From NCBI GenBank assembly GCA_008638375.1, contig CM018032.1:60060422-60124421 (forward strand): DNA of 64,000 nucleotides, in the 5' to 3' direction. The stretch comes from Nyssa sinensis (lineage: Eukaryota; Streptophyta; Magnoliopsida; Cornales; Nyssaceae). Below the pieces are notes generated by a model that worked only from the letters and a program-made list of their open reading frames with translations, had not been told where the DNA came from and ran no database searches. Each line of letters begins with the position of its first letter. Within the stretch, counting starts at the first letter, position 1. Of the stretch, positions 21,536 through 34,312 are shown piece by piece. A program made the translations under genes and the position numbers.

Positions 21536-24226
21536 CGGTACATTCCAGTGAAGACATTTTAGGACCCTCAGTCAGGCATTCAATTTTCTCAAAGTCTCCA
21601 TAAATATGGAGTACATCCACATTTGAAGGCAGGACTAGAAACTCACTCTCTTAGTGCCTCCTTTCTCCATTATCTTCCCCACCAATCCATTTCTAAAAAT
21701 GTATTTTTTAGCTTTATTTTATATCTTTGTTTCAGTTTTATATTTATGTTATTGCATCAACTCTTAGTATTCAGTAAATAAATTGTAAGATTTTATTTAT
21801 AATTGATACTATTAATTCTTATATATATATATATATATATATATTCAATGGGAAGTTATTCCACGATGCTTGTGATAGCTTCTATAATCTTAACAATATA
21901 GTGACTCTCATAAAATATTAAAATTATAGAGTTCATTAAACTATGTTCACAGACCCATACCCATTACTGCTTCAACTGCACCCTCATTTAAATGAGGATA
22001 GTATGATTAGATAAAATAATTACCCATTTATGATTTCATGAGATCAGAAAAAGTTGTAGAATATAATTAAAAGAGAAGAAGCTACATAAAGCTCAGTCAT
22101 TGAGAAAATTGGGTCCAAACAAACTATAATTTATTCCTTCAAGGAATCAATCGCATGAACCAGAAGAAGATGAGCAAAATCAGATACTATCAAAAATGTG
22201 AGAGAGGAAAGGACTCGTACATTTGAAGCATTTAGTAATTACCAGCCATGTGCCGCTTTGAGTGCTGTGATATAAAGCTAATATTACTACCTACCTGTTT
22301 TATACCATATTTGTCAATCCATTGATGATTATCTGCATCCCAGTAATCGTAATGATGTATGGCTTCTTTCACTTATAGTCTACAGAAACGATTTGGTGAT
22401 AAATAAGCGAAAAGAGAGTTTTATAAGGTTTGATGATTCCAATTTCTTTGTGAGGTATCCAACGGCTGAGATCTTCTGGTAAAGTCACTGCAAAATAACA
22501 ACTAAAAAATCACAGGAGAAAGCATGATGAAGAAGTCTCTGATGCTAAAAATCAATAGTTGGGAGAGGAATAATAATTTTGTATTTTATGTGTAAAATTG
22601 TAAGTGTACTTTTTATCCGTCTTTCTTATAGGCAATTAGTTTTCATATTACTAAGATCCTCCCTGTAAATATAGAAATTCATGTCAATCTCACCATTAAC
22701 TATTTTTTTTTATAGCACTATATTTTTGTCCTCGATATCCTAAGAAATCTGAGAGATTTGACCTGATGTTCAGAGTGATTGTGTTAAGTTTAAAGTTTAA
22801 ATCTTCTAAGTACATGCCTTCAAGGCTCATATTTCTAGTTGTACCTTTACGTGTCATGATTTACATTGGACGACAAATTGTGAGTACACAAGATAATATG
22901 ATGTTTTTAAAAAAAATAACTAATGTGAATTCTCATCAATGAATAATTCTTTCTCATTCATTTGAGTAGAGATTTGAACCTAAAAACGTAGAAAGTGATC
23001 AGAGAAATTATTTTACAAGGATGATAGTGGGCCCCCTAAAAAGATAGTAGTTGTATCCTTAGAAAAACAGAGCAGATGTACCAATAAAAGAGCCTAAAAG
23101 GGCAACCAAAAGAAGGAAAAAAAATCCCTACACAGGAAAACTAATCAATGATCTGTCGTTTTACTCTGCAGCATAGTATGATACTCTACACAATCGTTTT
23201 ATACCATCTTTGTCAATGCATTGACGATTCTTTGCATTGGGTAAATTTCTCATTGTGGTGTATGGTGATGGGGGAGAATTCTTGAATAAGACATTGTAAC
23301 ATGCAATTTTTAATGATATTCTGTAAAATATAATATAATATGATTTTTTTTAACAAGACATCACATATATATAAATGACAAAATGTCAATTACAAAGAAA
23401 AAATCTAATGCTGATAAAGGGCGAGATTGAAGACTTGGTTTGGACTTTAAAGTAAACATTTTTTTTATACTAATTTTCTTATATGATCGCATATATAGTA
23501 TCATTTATTAGCTGGGAACTTGCAGTGATGTGCAAACGTAATATACATACAGCAACCCTTATAAGTAATAAATAAGTCTATGTTTGACTCCGTACAAGTG
23601 GTCCCGTGACAAAATTAGTTTCTGCACGTACACAATATGTGCCCTGTAGTCTTGTTTGAGAGGCCCTTCAATAAATGTATTATTTGATGAGTCAATTTTA
23701 AAATTTGATATGATATATTATTTTAATTTGTCAAAAATTAGTAATGTATCTTTTAAAAAATAGTAATATTATTTTCAATATCACATTTAATATTAAAAGT
23801 ATCTAATGAAATTCTATGATATTTATAAAATATAATTTGCATATGCAAAAAAAATGTGTAATTAATATCATTTTATCAAGTAAATCTCAAATAGAAGTGA
23901 GGTCCATGTTACTTTATTAAGAAAAAATAATTATTATACTAAAAAATGATATTTTAATATTAAAATAAGATTATATTTATGTATTATAGCATTTTAAATT
24001 ACAAAATTGATATAAATAAAATAATATTTAGCATGCTCTAAAAAAAATCCCACTCCGATAATTCCATACTTTTGCAAGGTTCATACAATGAGGAGGCATG
24101 AATAAAATGTTTTTACAAGACATGCCATTGGTCTTAGAGGGACCCATAAAGTAGAAAGAAAGTGCTGCCTGGTTGGAAAATATTTTTGGATAGGTTTTGC
24201 ACATCAAATGTTAATGTATTTTTAGA

Positions 24227-24230
<4 letters not shown>

Positions 24231-24267
<37 letters not shown>
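24231..24267. repeat. (TA)n tract, inner border of the S-RNase segment
   Basis: About 18 TA units. Left of it the right arm resumes its match to 17440-18972. Right of it begins the segment absent from the left arm. Confidence 0.9.
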
Positions 24268-24270
<3 letters not shown>

Positions 24271-24492
24271 TGTTCCACTAGAATGATAGGTCATATCACA
24301 AAGAAAACATAATACCATGGTGAGTAACCCGCCCGCAACCCATTGGTGAGTAGTCAATTTTCCCCCCACAATACTGTCTCATCTAACACAAATGCATGAA
24401 CCATTGCACTTTCATTGAACCAATAGTGATGCCATCATGTTGGCCTTGATTAATTAGATTGGAATTTAGATATAAAGCACAATTAGCACTAT

Positions 24493-24500
24493 TATAAATA
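24493..24500 (+). promoter_or_regulatory. TATA box of the S-RNase gene
   Basis: tataaata lies about 62 bp upstream of the ATG, leaving room for a leader of roughly 30-40 bases. It is the only well-placed TATA motif here. Confidence 0.6.
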
Positions 24501-24561
24501 AGAGTATCATCCCAACAATTCTTCACACTCTCCCAACAACTTCTTCCACACTCGTCTCCCA

Positions 24562-25331
24562 ATGAAGATCGATCTTCTCCATCTCCTTTTTCCCTTTTTG
24601 CTTATTTTCTCAAGTGCTGCTTATGACCACATCCAACTAGTGCAGACTTGGCCCGTCACCTTTTGTGCTAGTCGTGCAGATTGTGTTCCAGTGCTCCCCA
24701 GAAACTTCACATTGCACGGCCTGTGGCCGGCAAATAGCAAAGGAGTGACGATAAGACATTGCCATAGCAATACTTCAGGTCTCAGTTCGACTGTAAGTCT
24801 TTCAACTCTTTCTTTGTTGCATGAAAATCCTTTTGGCATTCTAATCTCGATCTTATGTCTTCATATGCACAGTTTAGGAGACTGCAAGCTGATCTGGTCA
24901 CGGCTTGGCCTTCTATTGTTTTAAATAGGAAAAATGAAGACTTTTGGAAGCATGAATGGTTAAGTCATGGTTCATGCACAACACCAAAGCTCACTAAAGA
25001 TGAGTACTTCGAATCAGCCATAAGAGAAAAAAACAAGATTAACTTGTTAAACGTACTTCATGCGTCAAATATCACTCCAAATAACAGCACGCAAGTTGTT
25101 TACACAAGATCTAACATTGAAACTGCAGTAAAACGATTTATTGGAAACAACTTTAATATATATGTATCGTGCAAAATTGACAACAATAGTACTACTACTC
25201 TCCTCTATGAAATATATATTTGCCTTGATGATACAGCCAGACATTATATCTCATGTCCTCCAAGTCAGAAAGGAAGAGGTTGTGGTGGGCTGCCAACACA
25301 ATCAAACATCACATTTCCCACGGTAAGTTAA
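24562..25331 (+). CDS. S-RNase: S-RNase (T2 family, style-side self-incompatibility type), intact
   Basis: Exon 1 is 24562-24792, the intron 24793-24872 (gtaagt...gcacag), exon 2 24873-25331; 229 residues. Signal peptide is about residues 1-20. CAS I is FTLHGLWPAN with His52. CAS II is FWKHEWLSHGSC with His104, Glu105 and His109. There are eight cysteines (35, 41, 67, 112, 177, 194, 205, 214) and six N-glycosylation sites (48, 70, 143, 148, 182, 222). The mature part has about 21 Lys/Arg against 15 Asp/Glu, so it is basic, as S-RNases are and most S-like RNases are not. The single intron after the CAS I region is the S-RNase position. The product would be secreted into the style and degrade RNA of self pollen tubes. 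A last intron (25323-25397) could instead end the protein in FPTF. Alternative: a non-SI T2 RNase. Confidence 0.88.
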
Positions 25332-25542
25332 TGAATTTTTTTCTTTAATTTTTTTTGAGCTAAAATTATTTGTTAATTTTCGTGTAATTTTGTGCAGTTT
25401 TGATGCTGCTAATGAAGGGAAGAGTAAGAGTATTGTATGTTACCTGTAGCTGCAGTTTCTCCCAAGTCTTTAATACTTTCTAGTTGGTTCAATGTTATCG
25501 TGGTTTAATGATTAAGGTAGTTTATGTTGTAACTTTGCAGCG

Positions 25543-25549
25543 TAATAAA
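25543..25549 (+). terminator. polyadenylation signal, S-RNase
   Basis: aataaaa about 210 bp downstream of the stop, followed by AT-rich sequence. It is the best candidate in the 3' region. Confidence 0.45.
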
Positions 25550-25827
25550 ATTCTAAATTACACTATTTCCTCCCTTATTTGAACTTCTTATACTACTCCA
25601 CAGTATTAGATAGTCTTGATAATATGGAAATGGAAATATATATATATATATATATATATATTTATGGTTCTCCCAGTAATTAAGAACTGGCTGCCTAATT
25701 AATGCTTCCAATTCGAGTATGCCAATGCGGCCGTCGGTAGTGATATTTACGTAAATGTGGTAAAGCGTACTTGGTTCATGTAGTGCTTGTAGTGACTTAC
25801 AGTTGAACGATGGGTGTTTTTGGTCAA

Positions 25828-25856
25828 TAAATATATATATATATATATATATATAT
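25828..25856. repeat. (TA)n tract, outer border of the S-RNase segment
   Basis: To its right the sequence resumes as the reverse complement of the left arm (caatgccttaataccaatc, mirrored at about 17385-17405). Confidence 0.85.
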
Positions 25857-28800
25857 CAATGCCTTAATACCAATCTAAAAATATCAACAACCAACCGATC
25901 AACATCATCATTGTGAGGTAACTAAGATGAGAGAGAAGATGCATTCACCAACTCAGAGAGGTATCAACAAAAAAAAAATCCCATACACAAATAACTCAGT
26001 CAAGTACTCAAAATAAGTTCTGTATATATATGCATGTATATATGATATACATATACACATATATACATACATTTCAAAAGTTTGTATTTGCTGTCGAAGG
26101 CTTTGTATTTGCTGTCGCCGTCGCCATGAGTAACCACAGCACTGAAGTTTCTTAGCTGAACACATCATGATCCCCATTTCTCAGCATAAATCAAAAGTTA
26201 CAATATGGTGTTTATAGACAGATGGCACTTTTATGTATTTCTGGACAAGTGTCTGACATTCTTCAACGTGCCAATTTTTCTTTTTTCCTTCTATTAGAAA
26301 TTCCACCAAAACAGGATGAAATATAGAAATAGAATGGAGTTGGAAAGAGCAAAAATAAATAAGAGACCTTGTGTAGTTGCATATATGTTATTTAGTGTGT
26401 CCCAAGTTATGCAATTATTAATTAATCAAAATTATACATTATGTATTGGCAGCAAGACCCGTGCTCTCCACCGATAAATAAATTAAGTAAAAAATTGCAC
26501 ATGAAGTCATTATTTAATTAAGAAATTTAATTAAGAATATTATAGTATTATATAGAATAAAAATGGTAACTTCTAAAAAGAAAAAAAAAATTGTGAGTGG
26601 AAAAAAAAAAAGGATGATAAAAAAAAAAAGGCAGTCAGTCAGCCGACTGTCAAAGGTGGCTTACTGTTACTAAAAAAAATTGTAACTTCGATGGGGACTT
26701 AGACCCGCTTATTACAGAGTTTAAACAGATTTGAGAAAAAAAAAATAATTTACCAGATAAAGTTGGGAAAGAAATTTCCATCCTAAACCCTCTATGTTGC
26801 CATTCCTACATATTTAGACATGTATCTATGGTAAGAATCTACACGTTTGGCTGGCTAATTGTATTTCTGGATCTAGAAAGCTCACTCCCAAAGTAGCGTT
26901 AGTAAATATTTTTTTTTTTTTGTTGATAAATTAGTAAGGAATATTCTAAACTAATTTACGCGAATCAGATTAAATTCTTTTCCCGTAACACATGTACTTT
27001 CATAATGTTTAATTAGAATATCGTGCTGGGATGACACATGTTTAATTATTTGACCAGTGGATGAATTTTGTAATTTATATATGAGTGGTTAAGACAATTG
27101 GTGTGATTGGCCAAGCTAGTTAAAGAATTTTATTTGGTCAAAACTACTACAGTATTATTTTCTAGTCTAATACTGACACTAATAACCCACTAAATCCACT
27201 AAAATATTTAGAGATCAAAATACCCTTTACAACATGACCCTAAAAAAAAAAAGAACAAAAAATTTAAAAATCTCTACCATGATTCGTGCTAAAATCACAA
27301 CAATGTACCCCAAATAAAAATACAAAAATACAATCTATGTTTAAATCGGGTTTCGGTTAATGATCTCCATTGCAAAAGCGGATTTTGAAAGTAAAATAAT
27401 GTAAAATAGTTGAACGTGGCAGAATGATAAAAAATTAAACAAATTTGAAAAGCCAAGAAAGACCAGGACATCACAATAAATTATTAATAGCAAATTGTAC
27501 TTAACGATGGATTTTATAATGTCCAAGTAGTTTTGAATAATTAAGACACTTAATTAGGGACCCGGACCAATTAACTCTTTAATATGTAGGAGATTAAACA
27601 AAAATTGGGGTAAAACATATGGGATGTTTATGTAATTTATCTTAAATTTTATTATAATATCCCTTATTTTATATAAATTTTTGTCAAACTTCACAGTCAA
27701 ATTTTATGAATCAATTATTTGGAGTCATTTCTCTATAATGTAAATCAATTCCAAACTAAACTTTAAAAGTTTAAAGGCAAATTTGTGAAGAATTTATTTT
27801 TACAGATTTTAGTAAGCTTTATTGTAGAGGGACACAAGGTTCATTGTAAACTTAAGTCTTAAGCAAATACATGATAGTGCATACTAATACCATCTCTACT
27901 ATCATCAATTTGGAGTTAATAAAAGTGGTTTGAGACCTAAATCCAGGTTTTTGTAGATTAATTGTAGGCATCAATCTTTTAATGGTTGGATTACACATTA
28001 ATGTTATATGATTATAGTAATTGTGTTAATGGATAGAAATCTTTGGTTCATAAATAAATATAGGAAAATGCTAAGTTTTTCAAATTTGTGTCTCAAATTT
28101 TTATTTCAAATGATATGTCAATGATATGTTAGTATCACATTAATTATATGATTTAAAGTATTGTCTGTAATACAATTCCATATCAATGTCATATCAATTA
28201 AGATAGAAATTTGATATACAATTTTGAAAAAAATAGCATTGCTCATAAATATAATAGCAAATTATGTCATTCGTTAAATATTTTAACCCATGAAATTAAT
28301 TAGCAAGATAGAGATTTAAAACTATTAAAACTCTAATGTTTTGGTAAACTAATATTGATATATTTAAATTTTTTTAATTTTATATATTCTCGATTTGTTT
28401 TTTTTTTTTAAAATTAAATATAATAATAATATATTTACTAAAATGTGCAATTTTAATACATTTTAAACTAATTATAGTAATAATTTTTAAAAAATACTAA
28501 ATTTTTAAAAAATAATATATTTTTCAAATTTGTATTCTAAATGATGTAGAATTACATTAATTACATGATTTAAAGTATTACCAGTAATTAAATATCATCT
28601 CATTTGGAATAGAAATTTAGAATATCATAATTTATTTTTGGTAGTGATGTGGAATTGTCACCTGCTGGCGGATGCAAAGAGGGGGGGGGGGGGGGGCGCT
28701 GACGGGAGCCATGGCTGTCCCCAAAAATTTTGAAATTATATTTTTTCTTAGTTATTTTGTTAGAAATTTTTTAAAAATTAAGACTTGACTCCTCTAAATA

Positions 28801-28942
28801 ATTTTATATATTCACATAAATACTTTCTCAATTTTAATATCTACAATTTGACTCCCCCTTAACTATAAAATTTGAATCCGTCAATTGTACAGATAAAGTC
28901 CAAATGAGAAACGGAAATCTCAAGAAAATTGGCTTCTGGTCA
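25857..28942. other. intergenic, right arm
   Basis: No gene is seen. About 25857-26645 mirrors 15786-17405 without the left-arm transposon. About 26645-27640 has no mirror. About 27640-28942 mirrors 13836-15065. A poly-G run lies at 28681-28696, unusual in this AT-rich setting and a likely place for assembly error. Confidence 0.55.
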
Positions 28943-30720
28943 TGTCACACCCCGGGTTCCATAACCCGAAGGTATGATATTTAAATTAAGTTAAATTAAA
29001 ATGATTAAATTAATTAAAATATCTTACTAGATTATAATATAGTAAAAGATATATATATGTTTAAGCGTGAGAATCGATTAAGGATAACAAATATGAGAAT
29101 TTTTAAAAGTCAAGATTTTTTTTAGAAAAATTGAAAGGGTTCGACCTAATTATTGGCTAATTTTGTCTTTCAAGTGTTCAACACTTAGACAATTTTTTAC
29201 TCATTCACTCTTTAGGTACTTGCCAACCTGATAATCCATGTACAACAATTATATAATTCAGTACATACTTCATTTCTAGCATACATTATAATATATACAT
29301 TTCTATATATCAAATTCATTTCCAAGTTACCACGTCATGTCTCAAAACACATATCAATCTCATTTACATATCCTAAGAAATATACGAATTCCATATTACA
29401 TGATTAACAAAAATAATGGAGAACGCTCCATTAACATCATAGTATGTCTTCGTATACATCAAGTAAGCCCAAAAGGAAAAGACACATCAAGTCTATCAAC
29501 ATGTACTCCTCAAGATGCGAGATCTTTCCTGGTACCTGCATCTGGTAGGGTTCAATACTCCAGTATGATAACTAAAATAAATTAATGAAACATGAACATT
29601 GCATAAAAGTGTATGCTTGTGCTCGGTGGGTGACATGCTATGACAGTTTATAATCAATTAAGCATATACAGAATCCATATTTATCTTATTACGTTTTTTG
29701 AGATTTACTTAAGTTCTACTTGAATTCATTCAAAAATTCTTAAATATGTAGGTGTTATTAAAAACCCAAAAAAAATACTAAAATCTTAATTAATCACTCA
29801 TCAAGTAATCACCTCACCTTTGATATAGCGAAACTTGGTTTCACTGGCTACTAACCTGTATGTAACCATAATTTGTACCACCACACATGACTCTCGACTC
29901 AACCGTCGTACCTCGGATATACACATTCACAACTCAATTCACACCGCAACATTTTGAGTACTCACATTATCTCATAAGCACACAAAACACTTTCTAAACC
30001 AATATTCTTGGTTCTTTTCATTCTCACTCATTATTTTATCCTTTCAAGGATTTTTCTCAATTTTTTTCTATATACAAAACACATGATTTTTTTTATTATT
30101 ATAATCTCACTCCATATTTCTCGCAAGTGTAAGTGGTAATAATATTATTAAATAAAAATACATATTTAGGGTCCTAACAATCCTAATATAAACACAGTTT
30201 TCAATTTGAGAATGCGTGGACATGCTTCACGTACATATTAATTAACAAAATTAAAATTTAACACACAACATGGTAATCTTAGCATGCTTTTATAAATGAA
30301 TGTCCTCTAACAACCTATTTATACCTATTTCATAAGTTTTAGAAACTCTACCACACTTTTGTATAATTTTGGCAAAGTTTTCTTTGATTTTTTTTTTTTT
30401 CGCTTAAATCGTCCAAAATTAAAGAAAAATGTAGTAAGCCTCAACCCCACAAAAGCTCGAGTTACTCGCCAAATTTTTTCATTTTTCTTCTTCTTCCTTT
30501 CTTCCTCTTTTTTTTCGATTCTTCTCTCCTTCTTCACGTTGTTGTGCGTCTGGAATGTGAGTGTGTGTGTGCGTGTTTTGTGTGAGTTGTGTGTGTTCTA
30601 ATTGGTGTGGTTGACTTTTCAACCACCCCTTTTGCCCTTATTTTTTTAACATACACAAACCGACACACACACACCACTTGCCGCACATACACATACACAT
30701 TCACTTCACTTTTTTTTTTT
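28943..30720 (+). repeat. possible Gypsy-type LTR relic, right arm
   Basis: Starts TGTCACACCCCGGGTTCC, a typical start of plant Ty3/Gypsy LTRs of the Tekay/del kind, and carries an LTR-like ggtacctgcatctggtag phrase near 29530-29548. Mirror of 13835-11650. The right border and a target-site duplication are not resolved, and no internal genes are seen. Confidence 0.4.
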
Positions 30721-32374
30721 CAACTCAATTGTCTTGTATATTATTTTATTTTCTACTCATATACATGTACTCACTTAAATTTTGTTAAACAGATTTTATA
30801 CGTCAACTAATTTAATTAGTTAATTAAATTTTAGTTTGTTCTAAAAAAAATATTTTTTTATAAAAAAAAAATTAGCGATAGTTACAAGTTACTTCTCTAC
30901 TGACGTAGGAAACTTGGTCCGATCGTCATCCCTAACTAATGATATTACCTTTCAAAATTTTCATCCGAAATCACATGACACAGAATTACTAACAATGCAT
31001 TAAATGATATATTTAATGTAACTTGATGATATATTATGATATCACTCAAATTGTATCCCTTTGGTCAAATTTTTTTCTGATATAATTTTTTAATAAGTTT
31101 TATATTTATTAGAATGTAGTAAAAGTGGAAAAGGTACGACTTTTATATCCAGAATAATATGATTTTTCATAATATATTCCTAAGTGTTGCAACATACAAG
31201 TGGAAGCAATTAAAATGTTGCCAACCTTATTTGAAAATGCTGCCACATTAGTTCATATGGGCATATCTGAATCCGGATAGCAAATGTAAGTAGAATTTTT
31301 TATTTACCTTGTTCTTTAAATATATCATCTCATTTTTATATATTTATTATTATTATTATGAATAATTATTAGTCATATATGAACAATTAACCAAGTCAAG
31401 AGTCAATTTGCAAATGTAAGTAGAATTTTTTATTCACCTTGTTCTTTAAATATATCAATTATTTTTATTTATTTATTATTATTATTATTATGAATAACTA
31501 TTAGTGATATATGAACAATTAACCAAGTCAAGAGTAAATTTTTAAGTTGTACAACTAAACTACTTATGATTAAAAATGACAATAGGACAGATTTGAGATG
31601 AAGATCTTGTCTTGTAAAAAAAATTTCACTGCAAACTAGTTTAAACCCCATGATAGGCGGAGCTGGGTTTCCATCAGTATTTCTATTTATTTTTAAACTT
31701 TTTTTTTATTTGTTTGTTTTATTAGATTTATTATAATTAACAAATTCAAATAAATCGATACATGTGTTAAAATAAGAAATTTACATATTAATATAGAATT
31801 AAAATTATTTTATTTTATTTTTCAAATGTATAACTTTATCAAATTTATATAAACTTTTAATAGATGATTAAAAAATATCATTATAAATATTAATTATGTA
31901 CTATAAAAATTTATTATTATTTTATTTTATATAATCCGGACAGAGTAGGACGGGACGGGATGCCTTCTCTCCAAGTCTTAACGAAGTGAAAATAACTTAA
32001 TCTAAATCCGTCCCATTAAAAACTGGATTGAAGGGTTCAAACCGGGCATGTTAATTATCATTCTTAAAAAGTAAATACACAATAAGGATACCAATATCGT
32101 CTCTATAATTGATGAGCCATGCTATATTTTTTAAAATTATATTTCAAATTTTTATCTTAAATGATATAACATTAACATAATATTAGATTATTGATAATAT
32201 TTAAAATTATGTAATTAATATAATTTTACACATCAATATCACATTATTTAAAATAAAAATTTAGAAAGGAATGTGATTCCCCGTAATCAATGCAAGTAAA
32301 TGAGGTGGTCCGTTAGAGATTTAAATAGTAAATACTGGTCAAGCATACACTATTTATGGGACCGAAGGAAACGC

Positions 32375-32418
<44 letters not shown>

Positions 32419-32692
32419 TCTCCCCCTTTAATCTTAAACGACATCAAATCATAAGGCTACTAGCTCTCGGGTCCCAAAGCAAACCCTAGTAACAGGTGTT
32501 CATATATTTTGTATTTCATACAATCCTCTGTTGTGATGAGGAAAATAATTTAATCTATTGCTTTTTATTTTGATTTGCTTTCGGAGAAATGAATTCTCAT
32601 TTTTGATTGAAAATTAGGATTATGACTTTTTTATTTACAAATTTCTTTCTTCTGTAGTTGGACACGTGAATTTAGAGAGAGAGAGAGAGGCC
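30721..32692. other. AT-rich intergenic and F-box upstream region, right arm
   Basis: Mirror of about 9448-11640. It contains the doubled unit of about 120 bp at 31285-31545, a long (TA)n tract at about 32378-32417, and the F-box leader with (GA)n just before 32693. No other gene is seen. Confidence 0.6.
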
Positions 32693-33878
32693 ATGGTGAG
32701 TAACAATGGCGATCAGCAACTGCCGGAAGATGTGATGATTGATATTCTGTCAAGGCTTCCCGTGAAATCGATGATGCGATTTAGATCCGTTTGCAAAAAG
32801 TGGTACGCCTTCATTAGAAACCCTAGTTTCGTTACTAAGCACCGCGTCCGTAACAATTCTGGTCGTGGTGTTGTTGTATATCATTACAATTACGTCACGG
32901 AAAAATATGATTTTGCCCAACTAGATGAAACCTTACTGTACCCCATGTATTTCAAGATTATGATTATCCAGAGCACAACATAACTCTGTTGGGTTCGTTT
33001 CATGGCATAATTTGTATATTCCATTATTTTCCTCACCTAGCTCTATGGAATCCCGCCACTCGAGAAATCAGGCTTCTCCCTACAGATCACCACAACTTTC
33101 CGCCCCATTTTTTCAACTTCAGCCACAAAATTGGATTTGGATTAGACCCCTTAACCAACGATTACAAGGTGATTTGGATGCGGTTGTTCTGGGATGAGAA
33201 AATAGATACTATACACCACCCTACATTTGCCTCAGTGTATACCCTTAGTACTAATTCTTGGAGGCATCTTGAAGTTGTTTTGCCTTCGAATCGTAGAGTA
33301 TTTGGTCGTCGCGCCGTACGTAATTCTATGGGTAACACATATTTGAATGGAGTTTATTACTGGGCGACCTATGCAGATGATGGAACCTATACCTATCCTG
33401 ATCAGAACTATATGATCCTTTCATTTGACATGAGCAATGAGATTTTCGGAGAGATGCCTGGGCCTCCAGATATTTGCGAATCATTACATGAATATGCAGA
33501 GCTCACCATGTACAATGGTTTTATAGCTATGTTGATTTGGTGTCCAAATGCAGTTGAGAAATATTTTTACATATGGGTGATGAAGGAGGAAGGGCTTTGG
33601 ACCAAAGAATTAACTATTGGACCCCTTCGAGGAGTTAGAAGCCCACTTGGGTTTTGGAAAATTGATGAGCTTTTTCTTGAAATAGCACTTCACAATTGGT
33701 TTTGTATAATCTCGGCACCCAAGAATTTGTGAATCTTGGATTTCGTGGAAAGGAGAATAACCTTGAAGTTTTATTCTACAAGGAGAGTCTAGTTTCAATC
33801 ATGGGAAGGAATGAATGCCATGAAGGAGACATAGTTAAATTTCCAAACTGGCTTTCACTCGGGCACGAGAAGGTATGA
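32693..33878 (+). pseudogene. SLF: S-locus-type F-box gene, right-arm copy with two frameshifts
   Basis: This is the mirror copy of the intact gene at 8260-9447. It starts at the same ATG in the same (GA)n leader, and the F-box is complete (residues about 9-50). One base is missing from an AAAA run at about 32927-32930, shifting the frame and giving a stop near 32982. A second A is missing from an AAAA run at about 33680-33682. Corrected for these, about a dozen amino acids differ from the left copy, and a block of about 130 residues in the FBA domain is unchanged. Only the F-box and a short tail could be made. Both lesions are single-base losses in A runs, so read or assembly error must be considered. 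Confidence 0.85.
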
Positions 33879-34312
33879 AGCGCCTGAAGATGAATTTCAT
33901 TGTTTTGGTTTCATTCAGCGTTACTTTGTAGAAGAAATAAGGAATAATAGGGAACAGAAGGAGAAGCTAAATGCATACTTGGAGGATATTTATCTCTGTC
34001 ATCGAGCTCTTCTTTTTTTTTTTTTACAAAATTATATTTTTGTGATCTCAGTTTATTATGCTGTAGATGCATGCAAGTTTCTTGTGTTTCCTTCAATGCT
34101 AAGATTCACACAGCATTGTTGCAATAATAATTTTATTATTATTTTTTTTTTGTAATATGCTTGTGTGCATTTAGCCTAATTGAATGGTCTCTAAATCCGA
34201 TTTCCACATCAAACCTGTTATTGACTCTCCAATTGCAAGACTTGAGTATGAAGAGACTCTCATAGACATAGACTTGATTAAGTTTCATGCGATTTGCTTC
34301 ACGTGACACTAA
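33879..34312. other. downstream region of the right F-box copy
   Basis: Mirror of about 7800-8259. No gene; short open frames are not conserved between arms. It ends at the taa target site of the Tourist-like insertion (34310-34312). Confidence 0.55.

Larger units (their letters stand above)
18973..22723. other. spacer between the inverted-repeat arms
   Basis: About 3.75 kb with no match between its two halves. It contains one unrecognised short open frame (19731-19946), (TA)n tracts at 21496-21533 and 21819-21844, and at about 21240-21445 a copy of a sequence also found at 27640-27835 and, inverted, at about 14890-15060. No complete gene is recognised. Confidence 0.6.
24268..25827 (+). other. 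S-RNase-bearing segment present in one arm only
   Basis: A 1.56-kb segment with no counterpart in the left arm, bounded by (TA)n tracts at 24231-24267 and 25828-25856, with another inside at 25636-25661. It contains the promoter, both main exons and the polyadenylation region of the S-RNase gene. Either the left arm lost its copy through recombination between (TA)n tracts, or the segment was added to the right arm. Confidence 0.75.

Noticed and set aside
30325..30601. Lys/Glu-rich and Phe/Ser-rich frames in the right arm
   Set aside because: They come from purine- and pyrimidine-rich runs; the frames are not kept in the left arm.
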